NCBI GenBank assembly: GCA_003611745.1
Contig: RAYF01000025.1
Coordinates: 1-54,814 of the forward strand
From: a bacterium D16-36
GTDB lineage: Bacteria > Bacillota > Clostridia > Lachnospirales > Lachnospiraceae
Reading direction: 5' to 3'
DNA: 54,814 nt
Positions 43,323 through 51,398 of the stretch are shown one piece after another (the stretch's first letter is position 1; every line of letters starts with the position of its first letter). The notes beneath the pieces are model-generated. The model was given only the letters and a program-made list of their open reading frames with translations. It was not told the DNA's origin and made no database searches. The position numbers were made by a program, and so were the translations under genes.

Positions 43323-44186
43323 TCATTGCCCGCGGAAATAATATAAAAATACGTCTTCCAAGTTAGGAGAAGCTTTTACTGCGTTTGTTGCGGGCGAGCT
43401 ATCGCTTACAATCCTCACTGAAAAATTTTCGCCCTGTTGCTTCATATTACTGACATAATATTCGTTGCTAAGGCAGGCAGCCTCTTTGGCGTTTGTTGTC
43501 ACTTCCCACACTTTACCATAGATACTCTGTTCTAATACGTCGGTAGTTCCTTGCGTAATCAAAGTGCCTTCTTTGAGAATAATAATCTCTTGTGCAATAC
43601 ACTCGACATCAGAAACGATATGGGTAGCCAGCAAAATCGTCCGTCCCTGTGCAAACTGTGAAATCAAATTGCGAAAGCGGATGCGTTCACTTGGGTCAAG
43701 CCCTGCTGTAGGCTCGTCTAAAATAAGGATTTTAGGGTCGCCTAACATTGCCTGGACAATGCCGACTCTCTGCCGCATACCACCAGAAAGTGCGCCAATC
43801 TTTTTATCTTTCGCATCTAAAAGGTTGACAATGCCCAGAAGCTCCAAAGCCCGTTCTTTTCCTTGTTCCGCAGGGATTCCTTTTAATGCGCACATATATA
43901 ACAGGAAATCCATTACCGTAAAATCCCGATAGAAGATAGGGTATTGCGGCATATATCCGATTTTTGATAAAAAGTCTTTGCCCATTTTTTTTGCATCTTG
44001 ACCGTCTATTAAAACAGTTCCATTATCGCTGCCCAAAATGCCGACAAATATATTTATCAGCGTTGTTTTTCCTGCGCCGTTAGCCCCTAAAAGTCCATAG
44101 ACGCCCTCCGAGAGTTCAGTGGTAAAATTCTTTAAGGCATATTTACCTTTATACTGTTTTGAAACATTCTGAAATGATACTTTCAT
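43323..44186 (-). CDS. ABC transporter ATP-binding protein
   Basis: A 287-residue ATPase. Walker A is LLGANGAGKTTLINI, the Q-loop lies in GYMPQYP, the signature is GALSGGMRQRVGI, Walker B is ILILDEPTAGLDPSE and the switch His is in LLATHIVSD. The C-terminal 65 residues are a family-specific extension. AAGGGGTG precedes its ATG. It lies between the two lipoproteins and the two permeases of one operon. The type resembles ATPases that serve bacteriocin or lantibiotic immunity permeases. Confidence 0.93.
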   Translation of the reverse strand: MKVSFQNVSKQYKGKYALKNFTTELSEGVYGLLGANGAGKTTLINIFVGILGSDNGTVLIDGQDAKKMGKDFLSKIGYMPQYPIFYRDFTVMDFLLYMCALKGIPAEQGKERALELLGIVNLLDAKDKKIGALSGGMRQRVGIVQAMLGDPKILILDEPTAGLDPSERIRFRNLISQFAQGRTILLATHIVSDVECIAQEIIILKEGTLITQGTTDVLEQSIYGKVWEVTTNAKEAACLSNEYYVSNMKQQGENFSVRIVSDSSPATNAVKASPNLEDVFLYYFRGQ

Positions 44187-44192
44187 ATATAA

Positions 44193-45452
44193 TCACCCCT
44201 TAAAGCCAAATGTTGTGATCAAGGTGCTTACTTCACTAATACCTCGCCCAAGCACAACGATACAGGTGCCTGATTCATCCAAAATTAAAATCTGCGGGAC
44301 ACGCAGGAAATAAGTACTGTTGTTGTCCTTGACTGTTTCAGTATGGATAACCTTTCCCGATGCTGTATCATAAATATTTATTGTTACGCTGGTTTCTCCT
44401 AAAATAGAAGTAGCAACATATTTCCCTTGCTCAGAGCAGAAAACCCCGTCTTTTCCTTCGCTTCTACCTGAGAATGTAATCTTTTTTTCTGTATTAGATG
44501 CAGTATCAAGCATTAGCAGCGTTCCATTATTTTTGTTAAAGCTCTGGGGCATGACAAGTAAGTTTCCGCCCTTTTGTACTTCTTCAATATCCACTTCATA
44601 ATCGGCTTTTTGGGTGATACTAAGACTTGCATTGTCTGTAGATACTGTTCCATAAACAGAGACTCCATCCCCGCCATTAGAGCTTATTCCCATGCCTACA
44701 TAAGTTAAAGTTTTATCTCCCGTAAATGCAAGACTATCCATCGTTGCAATCTCCATATTATTTGCCCTGCCATTTTCGGAATAGTTCAGAATGGCATGTA
44801 CCTTTTGGGAAGAAGTTTCATAGAGATAAAGTCCTTGTAATCCGCCGAAAGCGATTTGTTTTCCGTCCTGTGAAATGGTGACACTCGCCATATGGAGGAC
44901 AGAATCATCATGTAGCAGCCCACTAAAGGAAATCGTATTCTTAACAACAAAATCCTTATTTAATAGGTATCCTTTTATTCCATCACTGCTTTGTGCCGTT
45001 GCAAACGAACCCGTGCTGCCGCTACTATTTTCTTCACCGACAATGAAATACCCGTCCGAATAAGGCTGCACACATAACTCATTCAAAAAAATATCCGCAC
45101 TTGCTATAATCTCGCTTTTCCCAGTATCATAAAGATAGAGCTTATCTGCTGCAGCAATAATCCGATTGCCATCAGCGTAATAACAGCCGCTGACCTTTCC
45201 AGAGAAAGCCGAGCCATTCACTGTGCCAACATCCATAGTATTTTTATCTGTATCACTATTCTGTGGGTTAGACTTATTATTGTCGCTGCTTTCGCTTCCT
45301 GTTTTTTCCGATATGTTATCTTCTTCGGATTGTGGCGCATCTATGGAGCTTCCGTTTTCAGAACTATTCACATTTTCCTGACTGTTACCACAAGCTGACA
45401 GATTAAGAGCAAAAGCAAGTATAAGCATAATGCACATGAATTTCGTTTTCAT
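44193..45452 (-). CDS. Lipoprotein with WD40-like propeller
   Basis: A 419-residue lipoprotein. The signal ends in LNLSAC with the lipid-modified Cys at residue 21, followed by a Ser/Asn/Glu-rich linker to about residue 75. The rest is repeated short beta strands with segments such as LYLYDTGKSEI, LYLYETSSQKV and INIYDTASGKV, spaced as blades of a beta-propeller. It sits between another lipoprotein and the ABC ATPase, so it probably binds a ligand or partner outside the membrane. The repeated blades resemble the C-terminal domain of the fused permease in plan. Confidence 0.8.
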   Translation of the reverse strand: MKTKFMCIMLILAFALNLSACGNSQENVNSSENGSSIDAPQSEEDNISEKTGSESSDNNKSNPQNSDTDKNTMDVGTVNGSAFSGKVSGCYYADGNRIIAAADKLYLYDTGKSEIIASADIFLNELCVQPYSDGYFIVGEENSSGSTGSFATAQSSDGIKGYLLNKDFVVKNTISFSGLLHDDSVLHMASVTISQDGKQIAFGGLQGLYLYETSSQKVHAILNYSENGRANNMEIATMDSLAFTGDKTLTYVGMGISSNGGDGVSVYGTVSTDNASLSITQKADYEVDIEEVQKGGNLLVMPQSFNKNNGTLLMLDTASNTEKKITFSGRSEGKDGVFCSEQGKYVATSILGETSVTINIYDTASGKVIHTETVKDNNSTYFLRVPQILILDESGTCIVVLGRGISEVSTLITTFGFKG

Positions 45453-45455
45453 TTT

Positions 45456-46493
45456 TCAGCCCTCCTTATAAAGCAAAATTGAGCCTGTCTTATATGTAGA
45501 ACAATCATTGCTTGTAGCAACAGCTACCGCATAGAAAGTTTTGAAGTCATCTAATTTAGAGGTGTCTATGATGGCTTCAATTATCCACACATTTCCTTTG
45601 CTTAATGTTGCATCGTATGAAATCACTTTATCAAACGATATGGGCTTATGATTTAAGAAAAATGATATGCCATACCTTGTACCCGGCGTTCCGCAAATCG
45701 TGTAACGCACTGTAAGTGTATCTTTATTGGTAAGATTGATATTGTCATACACTAATTCGCCATCATAGGAAATAGTTGAATAAACGCCGCTATCCAATGT
45801 ATCCATAGTAATTCCATCCCAACCGTTTTTCACAAGCTCATTTTCAATAAAAGAGGAAGTGATTTTTTCTTCTGCAACGCTGACATCACGAAAAATATTT
45901 TCACTTTCTCCATAAAAGATATCGCTGTCTGGAGCATCCTCATTAAAATGCAGTTTCAGCACTCGTTCAAGGTGTTGGTGATACCAGCCGTAACTTGATG
46001 TTTCTTTCATATCAGGTTGGAAAGCGGGATTGGTAATGCTCATGATTGTAATATTTAAGGTATCACCTTTTTTTCCCGTGTTCGGTGTAAACACAAACGA
46101 AAATTTTTCTTCGTGTTTTTCTGATGTTTGGAAACAATGGAGATACTCATATTCCGCCCTCGTATCATTTACCTTGTATGCCTGTGGCTTTCCGTCCAAA
46201 AAGAGCAGGAAGCCTATGTTATCCAATTTCCCCTCTGATACAAACTGATAGTCCAAGGTAAATTCTCCGCCGTCATACTCATACGGTAAAACACTTTGGT
46301 CATCAGCTCTGGTGGGACTCGCTTCCTCATGGCTGAGAAAACCTAAAGAGCCATCTTCCTCTGATTTTGTGAATGGATTTTCTTCCGTGTTTTGTGGGGG
46401 AGCTTTTGCGTCCTCTATGTTATAATTTCCGCAAGCTGTCGTAGTGAATAGCAAGCCGCAAATCATAACTAATGATAATATTCGTTTTCGCAT
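45456..46493 (-). CDS. Lipoprotein, unknown, first gene of the ABC operon
   Basis: A 345-residue lipoprotein with the signal MRKRILSLVMICGLLF and lipobox FTTTAC (Cys at residue 21). The mature part is acidic, with beta-strand-like segments (FTLDYQFVSEGKLDNIGFLL and YGISFFLNHKPISFDKV) that suggest two similar sandwich domains, each describing a strand-rich loop with a xFFLNHKP or xLLFLDGKP motif. No family is recognised. AGGAGG precedes the ATG. It is the first gene after promoter P2. Confidence 0.75.
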   Translation of the reverse strand: MRKRILSLVMICGLLFTTTACGNYNIEDAKAPPQNTEENPFTKSEEDGSLGFLSHEEASPTRADDQSVLPYEYDGGEFTLDYQFVSEGKLDNIGFLLFLDGKPQAYKVNDTRAEYEYLHCFQTSEKHEEKFSFVFTPNTGKKGDTLNITIMSITNPAFQPDMKETSSYGWYHQHLERVLKLHFNEDAPDSDIFYGESENIFRDVSVAEEKITSSFIENELVKNGWDGITMDTLDSGVYSTISYDGELVYDNINLTNKDTLTVRYTICGTPGTRYGISFFLNHKPISFDKVISYDATLSKGNVWIIEAIIDTSKLDDFKTFYAVAVATSNDCSTYKTGSILLYKEG

Positions 46494-46526
46494 TGTTTAT
46501 CCTCCTGTCATGTTTGATGTATTTTA

Positions 46527-46558
46527 ATTATAAAAGCCAAATGTCAAAATGCGGTCAA
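46527..46558 (-). promoter_or_regulatory. Shared-motif promoter P2, upstream of the lipoprotein-ABC operon
   Basis: On the minus strand, TTGACC (46553-46558), five bases, TTGACA (46542-46547), nine bases and a perfect TATAAT (46527-46532). The second repeat is too close to the -10 to be a -35, and the first is 20 bases away, so a bound activator is likely needed. Two direct repeats 11 bases apart fit an OmpR-type dimer. Confidence 0.65.
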
Positions 46559-46569
46559 GGAATAAAAAA

Positions 46570-46713
46570 TTACATAAGAAAAACCAACAAACTGTGATTT
46601 CTCACAAGTCTGCTGGTTCTACGTCTTATGTGTCTTAGTTGTCCTGTTTCGGCCATTTTCTGTTTTCTCAATACAATGGCAATCAACAAGATTAATATTA
46701 CTGAAAAAAACAT
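46570..46713 (-). CDS. Possible 47-residue membrane peptide
   Basis: The frame encodes a peptide that begins MFFSVILILLIAIVLRKQKM, a hydrophobic segment followed by a basic tail. GGAG lies nine bases before the ATG. Its last codons overlap the hairpin at 46582-46618. Small single-span peptides of this kind exist near transporters, but there is no homology support. Confidence 0.3.
   Translation of the reverse strand: MFFSVILILLIAIVLRKQKMAETGQLRHIRRRTSRLVRNHSLLVFLM
46582..46618 (-). terminator. Hairpin before promoter P2
   Basis: The imperfect arms AACCAACAAACTGTGA (46582-46597) and TCACAAGTCTGCTGGTT (46602-46618) pair with a few mismatches. On the minus strand a T-rich stretch follows. It would end transcription from the gene at 46820 before P2. 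Confidence 0.55.
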
Positions 46714-46780
46714 AAAAATTATCTCCGAAAATTCGTATCAGGAACTCTTTTCTCACTTATAAATCCCGCATTTGCGGCGC

Positions 46781-46806
46781 GGGAAACGCTTTCATCAGCG
46801 TTTCCC
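46781..46806 (-). terminator. Hairpin after the gene at 46820
   Basis: A perfect 10-base-pair stem (46781-46790 with 46797-46806) with a 6-base loop lies just past the stop of the minus-strand gene at 46820. No T run follows, so its role as terminator is uncertain. Confidence 0.45.
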
Positions 46807-46819
46807 TAAATGGAACATA

Positions 46820-47548
46820 TTACTTGGTGTCAGCTTCCTCATTGAGGGGCTTATAGTTGCTGTCCATGTAGTTCTTTTTCCCGAAGGGAACGTAATTTTC
46901 ATCCAATAAAATCAAATTTCCGTTTCCCAAATCAGGGAACTGCCGCGCAACCTCCTTGAGCACTTCCCATTCATCTCTGGTATTTTCTTTGTTGTCTTCC
47001 TCCACCTGTCTTAGCGCTTCTTGAACAGACTGCTGATCTGCCGTTCCCCAATAGAGAGGATGGGGCTGGAAGGAAGAATGGTAATCGCCGCCCTCATAGC
47101 AGAAAAAACAGGAGCAGGGGATTTTTTCAAATAGAATTTTTTGCGCCCCGTCAAGCTCCTTTACCTCCAGACAGTAGCACCCATTTACGGTTGCCGCACC
47201 ATCCCGCGCGGTCATGTTTGCGATTGCCATGATAGTAAGGGGTTCCATTTTCACGATCATGCCGGGAACCAAAAGCCCCTCCTCGTACATTTCCCGTAAA
47301 TACTCGTCAGAAAATTTTCCGACAGCCCGCCATAGGAAAAACAATGCAAGAAGGAAACAGATAACGGCGGGAATCCAGCTTTTAAACAAAGAAATTCCTG
47401 ACATACATAGGAAGCACACGCAGTTTATCGCGGAGCTTCTCCGCTTTTTGACGACGGCTTTTATTATTTCATCCTTTTGCCGTATCCGGCTCACATCTGC
47501 ATGGATGCCGGATTTTACACTTGCCTCAAATTGTGAATAATCGACCAT
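46820..47548 (-). CDS. Membrane-associated protein, unknown
   Basis: A 242-residue protein. After a charged N-terminal helix there are one or two membrane segments (about residues 42-75), and the rest is a cytoplasm- or surface-facing domain with several cysteines (NGCYCLEV, IPCSCFFCYEGG). The C-terminal segment ends with GNLILLDENYVPFGKKNY. The general plan recalls DUF3239-type proteins, but I am not sure. GGAGGAAAAA precedes the ATG. It is a separate unit from the ABC operon. Confidence 0.65.
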   Translation of the reverse strand: MVDYSQFEASVKSGIHADVSRIRQKDEIIKAVVKKRRSSAINCVCFLCMSGISLFKSWIPAVICFLLALFFLWRAVGKFSDEYLREMYEEGLLVPGMIVKMEPLTIMAIANMTARDGAATVNGCYCLEVKELDGAQKILFEKIPCSCFFCYEGGDYHSSFQPHPLYWGTADQQSVQEALRQVEEDNKENTRDEWEVLKEVARQFPDLGNGNLILLDENYVPFGKKNYMDSNYKPLNEEADTK

Positions 47549-47770
47549 TTTTTCCTCCGTTTCTTACGTTTCTGTAGATTCCTAATATTTTTTATTGATT
47601 TTATAGCGGAAAATCTTCTTATAAGCCCCCGTAAATGTTTATAACATCTTGCAGGAATGGCTTAAAATCAAGGTTTTCCGCTTATACCTTTATATCATGC
47701 CATATCCCCGTATAAATTGGTTTTGTAAGACCGGGCACCATTTTAGCACCACAAATTATAGGAGGACGAC
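47549..47770. other. Intergenic region with a partial inverted repeat
   Basis: Imperfect inverted repeats around AGCGGAAAATC (near 47606) and GGTTTTCCGCT (near 47674), and the phrase GGGCACCATTTTAGCACCAC near 47737, lie just before a truncated plus-strand frame. It may be the edge of a lost mobile element. No gene is seen. Confidence 0.3.
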
Positions 47771-48013
47771 ATGAAAAACGAACTTTTAGACAAGGGTATT
47801 ATAACCCCGTCCGGCGAAATCAGCAAGGATAAGTTTTCAGGTGTGGGTAAGAAGACGGGGACAGGAAAAGGCAGACGCTTTGACGGGGCGGCTGCCTTTT
47901 TTGGAGTTGTTGATAAACTGGAATTTTTAGCTAAATCAAATTTCATAATCAATACAAGCTCTATCAATTCTAATGGAATATACAAATTCTCCAAATTCCA
48001 TGTGCAGTTGTGA
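47771..48013 (+). pseudogene. Truncated plus-strand gene, 5' part
   Basis: A very good ribosome binding site (GGAGGACGAC) precedes the ATG, and the first 50 codons read as a plausible protein (MKNELLDKGIITPSGEISKD ... GRRFDGAAAFFGVVDKLE). From about 47930 the frame enters the AT-rich antisense of the Dabb gene and ends at 48013. The most likely explanation is that the gene lost its 3' part when the AT-rich segment was inserted. I do not recognise the family. Confidence 0.5.
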
Positions 48014-48226
48014 TTTTTGGTATTCATCTAATGTTTCTACTGTATCGAAGTCAAAAATTAAAGCAACATCATAATTAGAAACTGGTGTTCTTTCCGCATT
48101 TCTAACTATATTAAATTGTTTTATTATCTCTAATTCTCTTAACTTTTCAGCTCTTTCAAAAAATTCAATAATATTCTTTTCCCTATTATCCTCTTTTAAT
48201 GTAAACATACATATATGCCTTATCAT
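47936..48226 (-). CDS. Dabb-domain (stress-responsive alpha/beta barrel) protein
   Basis: A 96-residue protein with the Dabb pattern: N-terminal MIRHICMFTLKED, an internal NYDVALIFDFDTVETLDEYQ and a C-terminal HMEFGEFV-type segment. Dabb proteins are ferredoxin-like dimers, often of unknown or cyclase-type function. GGAGG precedes the ATG. The gene is clearly AT-richer than its surroundings and lies 25 bases after an alpha/beta hydrolase gene of the same composition, so the two probably came together. Confidence 0.8.
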   Translation of the reverse strand: MIRHICMFTLKEDNREKNIIEFFERAEKLRELEIIKQFNIVRNAERTPVSNYDVALIFDFDTVETLDEYQKSQLHMEFGEFVYSIRIDRACIDYEI

Positions 48227-48251
48227 TGTATTCCCGCCTCCAAATCCCGAT

Positions 48252-49058
48252 TTATCTCTTTAAATACTTTAAAACTCTTTCATTAAAGTCTTTTGCTTCT
48301 TCATAAACTGCGTGTCCATAATCTTCATATAAATATAATTCACTATTACTAATTCTATCTGCTATTTCTTTTGAAGAATTTACTCCTACAATACTATCTT
48401 GTTTTCCTCCAATTATTAAAGTATGACATTTAATTTTATCTAAATCATCATATACATTATGTGTTAAACATGAATTAGCTTGAACAATAAATCTTTTATA
48501 ATCTTTTGGCTTGCTAACTCTCCATAGAATATTATAATATTTTCTATATTTCTTTAAATGCTTTTCGCTATAAGATTTTTCGGCTGTATCTATGAATATA
48601 TTTTTAAAATCTTCCTTCTTTGCTAACTGAATCCAGTTTCCAACAACATGATTTATGATTTCATTAGACTTTGAAGATGTTACTGCTAAAACTAATTTAT
48701 TTACCTTTTCTGGATTGTTAATTGCCATACATTGTGCTATCATTCCACCTTGAGAAATTCCCATTATATCAGTATTTGATATATTTAATAAATTCATTGC
48801 TTCAACTATATCTTGTGCCATATTTCCTGTTGTAAATCCTTTTGCTAAATTATTTCTTCTGCTAAACACATACACTGTATATTCTTTTACAAATTGTCTA
48901 TACATAAATGCAAGTGAAATAGCCATACCTTTAACAGTTCTTAAACCATCTCCTAGTCCTGGTATTATAATTAAATTTTTATTTCCTACACCAAAACTTA
49001 CATAATCCATATTACTTTGTTCTATTTTTATATTATTGTTTTTTGCATTATAAAACAT
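48252..49058 (-). CDS. Alpha/beta hydrolase
   Basis: A 268-residue hydrolase. The nucleophile elbow is MGISQGGMIAQ with Ser102, the acid is likely Asp in LIIGGKQDSIVG and the base is His in YEDYGHAVYEE. No signal peptide is present, so it is cytoplasmic. The substrate is unknown; the fold covers esterases, peptidases and ring-opening enzymes. AT-rich codon use marks it as recently acquired together with the Dabb gene. The start overlaps the end of an upstream remnant frame. Confidence 0.85.
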   Translation of the reverse strand: MFYNAKNNNIKIEQSNMDYVSFGVGNKNLIIIPGLGDGLRTVKGMAISLAFMYRQFVKEYTVYVFSRRNNLAKGFTTGNMAQDIVEAMNLLNISNTDIMGISQGGMIAQCMAINNPEKVNKLVLAVTSSKSNEIINHVVGNWIQLAKKEDFKNIFIDTAEKSYSEKHLKKYRKYYNILWRVSKPKDYKRFIVQANSCLTHNVYDDLDKIKCHTLIIGGKQDSIVGVNSSKEIADRISNSELYLYEDYGHAVYEEAKDFNERVLKYLKR

Positions 49059-49168
49059 TACTTCAACTCACTTTCAAATTCATCGTTCTTTTTTTATCCA
49101 TTTCAATATTGTCCAAAATAAATCTTGATTTGATTCTTTGCCAATCACTTTTTACTCCAATAAAAATA
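49059..49168 (-). other. Remnant frames between kinase and hydrolase genes
   Basis: This AT-rich segment has no confident gene. Two minus-strand frames look like coding remnants. One runs from the kinase end to a stop at 49063-49065. The other starts at a GTG with GGAG upstream and would join to a frame ending TAA at the hydrolase ATG if one base were lost from an A7 run. This suggests a gene fragment at the edge of the AT-rich insert. Confidence 0.35.
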
Positions 49169-50452
49169 TCACCCCACTTTGTTGACTGCAAGTTTAATTG
49201 TTACACAAGCTCCACTCGGAGTAACATTGGAAAGTTCTAAACATCCGCCGTGTTTCTGGCTAAGGACACGGCTTGTAGCCAATCCCAATCCCATATGTTC
49301 ACCCGTTTTATCCTCAGAATAAAGAAAGGTATTCTTTTTGCGGAGCATTGCCTTTGAAAATCCTTTGCCGTCGTCTGTAATGGTTATAGTAAGTACATCA
49401 TCAATAAATGTGTATAGGAAACTCACTTTGCTATTAGCATATTGAATGGCATTAGAAAAGATATTCTCAACAATACGGTAAAATATTTGCTCATCTAATT
49501 TTACTTGACATTCGGATACGGCAGAATGATATTCAATCTCCAGGCTATGCTGTCCTGCAATAAGTGAAAGGCTTTCTGTAGCATTTTTAAAAAAATCTGG
49601 TAACTGAACGACAGAATACTTTGTTTCGGTTTCTTCTATGGTATTCAAATCACGAATATAATCTGTATAACGCTCAAGTCGTTTTGAGGTTATTGCAAGG
49701 TTGGATAGTGTATGCTGCAATTTCTCATCATTCAGACTTCCATTTGTAAAGCTTTGCTGCATATATTCGACATAACCCTCTATAATCGCAATCGGATTTC
49801 TGAGGTCATGTGCCACTGATGCCTGCAAAATTCTCCGCTGCTCAATCATATTCCATAGCTGCCGGTTGTTATCATAGAGTGCCTGACGCATTTCTTCAAA
49901 GGCTGTGCAGAGCCTGCCTAATTCATCGCTACTGTTATAAGCAACCGTAAAATCAAGGTCTTGCCCCTTTATATGCTTTGTTGCATCTGCAAGAACCCGA
50001 ATTGGCGGCAATAGCTTTTTCCTATAAAACCACCATGCACATAACATGATTCCTATAACTGAATAGATAAAAGGAAGCCCTACCATAGAAATGCTTATTG
50101 CTCTATATAGTAACTGTTGTTTCGGGCGAAGTGTGGAGAAGCTGGATTCTATTCTCTCTATTGTAAATTCTGTATCCCCTAACTTTTCTTCTTCCGATTT
50201 AGCGGGGGTAAGTATAGACACTTTAGAAGGTTCATCAAGTATCAATCTTTGCTTTGCCTCAGATACCGTCCCATCTGCCATAATAGTCTGTGTATGCAGC
50301 CAAATTTCCTGTGAGTCGGGGAGGATATTCTTCTGCACACGGTAACAGATATAAATTGTCAAAGCAGAGGATGTAAAAACAATTATCATTGTAATGGCAA
50401 CCGTCCAGATAAATGCACTTTTAATAGATTTTACTTTCTTCATTTTTTCCAT
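49169..50452 (-). CDS. Sensor histidine kinase
   Basis: A 427-residue membrane kinase. Two membrane segments (about 15-36 and 118-142) enclose an external sensor region of about 80 residues. A HAMP-like linker follows, then the phospho-accepting His215 in SVAHDLRNPIAI, the N-box (ENIFSNAIQYAN), DDGKGFSK and GEHMGLGLA. All catalytic motifs are intact. The start overlaps the regulator stop; an alternative ATG at 50443 overlaps it as ATGA. With the regulator it probably senses envelope stress or a peptide and drives promoters P1, P2 and P3. Confidence 0.93.
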   Translation of the reverse strand: MEKMKKVKSIKSAFIWTVAITMIIVFTSSALTIYICYRVQKNILPDSQEIWLHTQTIMADGTVSEAKQRLILDEPSKVSILTPAKSEEEKLGDTEFTIERIESSFSTLRPKQQLLYRAISISMVGLPFIYSVIGIMLCAWWFYRKKLLPPIRVLADATKHIKGQDLDFTVAYNSSDELGRLCTAFEEMRQALYDNNRQLWNMIEQRRILQASVAHDLRNPIAIIEGYVEYMQQSFTNGSLNDEKLQHTLSNLAITSKRLERYTDYIRDLNTIEETETKYSVVQLPDFFKNATESLSLIAGQHSLEIEYHSAVSECQVKLDEQIFYRIVENIFSNAIQYANSKVSFLYTFIDDVLTITITDDGKGFSKAMLRKKNTFLYSEDKTGEHMGLGLATSRVLSQKHGGCLELSNVTPSGACVTIKLAVNKVG

Positions 50453-51114
50453 CTATATCCCATCCCCCAAACTGTTTCTATATATTCCTTGTCCGTAGCT
50501 TCAGTCAGTTTATTTCTGATTTTTCGGATATGCTCTTTTATAACATTGCTGTCGCCCTCAGCATTAAAGCCCCATACGGCTTCGTATATCCGTTCTTTAT
50601 CAAATATCTGGTTAGCGTTACTCATCAGAAACTCGACAATATCAAATTCACGATTTGATAAGTTTAGCTCCGTTTCTCCATAAAAAATTTTGCGTTCAGC
50701 AAGATTTACAATTAAGCCTTGTGAAGATACAATTTTAGGAGTACACTTGCTTCTCTCGTCCCTCCGCAGGTGAGCCGCCACCCTTGCGGTCAATTCCTGT
50801 AAACTAAAAGGTTTGGTTATGTAGTCATCACCGCCGACCTGCAAACCGTTTACCTTGTCCTGTTCTGTAATCCGAGCTGTCAAAAACAAAATAGGGCAGG
50901 TGACATTATTACGGATAATCTTGCATAGCTCCAATCCGTCCATTTCGGGCATGTTGATGTCAAGCAAAATTAAATCTGGATATGTATTCAGCATTGATAT
51001 TGCCTGCTCCGCATCTTCCGCTACAAAAGTCTCATATCCACAATCCTGCAAGTGGCTTGATAATAATTCAGTCAGCATTTTTTCATCATCAACAATGAGT
51101 ATCTTATATGCCAT
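50440..51114 (-). CDS. OmpR/PhoB-family response regulator
   Basis: A 224-residue regulator with the receiver domain (VDDE, phospho-accepting Asp52 in LILLDINMPEMDG, Lys in YITKPFSLQEL) and a winged-helix output domain (ERIYEAVWGF ... VKEHIRKIRNKL ... VWGMGYRWKK). An AGGAGG site precedes the ATG. Its natural promoter P3 lies beyond an insertion sequence that separates the two by about 2 kb. Proteins of this class bind paired direct repeats about 10-11 bases apart, the spacing seen in P1-P3. Confidence 0.93.
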   Translation of the reverse strand: MAYKILIVDDEKMLTELLSSHLQDCGYETFVAEDAEQAISMLNTYPDLILLDINMPEMDGLELCKIIRNNVTCPILFLTARITEQDKVNGLQVGGDDYITKPFSLQELTARVAAHLRRDERSKCTPKIVSSQGLIVNLAERKIFYGETELNLSNREFDIVEFLMSNANQIFDKERIYEAVWGFNAEGDSNVIKEHIRKIRNKLTEATDKEYIETVWGMGYRWKK

Positions 51115-51307
51115 AGCAAAAACCTCCTAATCTAATAGTGTAGTCTCGGAAAGTCCAAGCCCTTTATTTTACTGGCTTTTTCCCTTTCCGAAATTTCACT
51201 TTCACCTCTATTTTTCTGTAACATTTACTACTTTTTTATACCAGAAGAAATTTAATTTTTCTTCTTCTTTTTTCTTGAAATAACTTGACAAATACCTAAA
51301 AATGTGC

Positions 51308-51342
51308 GGCCGTTTTCGCTGATAATTCCAGCGAAAACGGCC
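51308..51342 (+). terminator. Hairpin upstream of the transposase gene
   Basis: A perfect 13-base-pair stem (51308-51320 with 51330-51342) and 9-base loop are followed on the plus strand by a T-rich stretch. Such structures at the start of insertion sequences block outside transcription from entering the transposase gene. It is followed on the other strand by T-rich sequence too. Confidence 0.7.
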
Positions 51343-51398
51343 CTTTGTTTTATAAGTAACTTTCCACTTTCACTCATAAAACAAAGGAGGTCACATTT

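Noticed and set aside
47743-48027. 94-residue minus-strand frame
   Set aside because: It overlaps the Dabb gene in another frame and has no ribosome binding site; the plus-strand truncated gene with GGAGGACGAC explains the sequence better.
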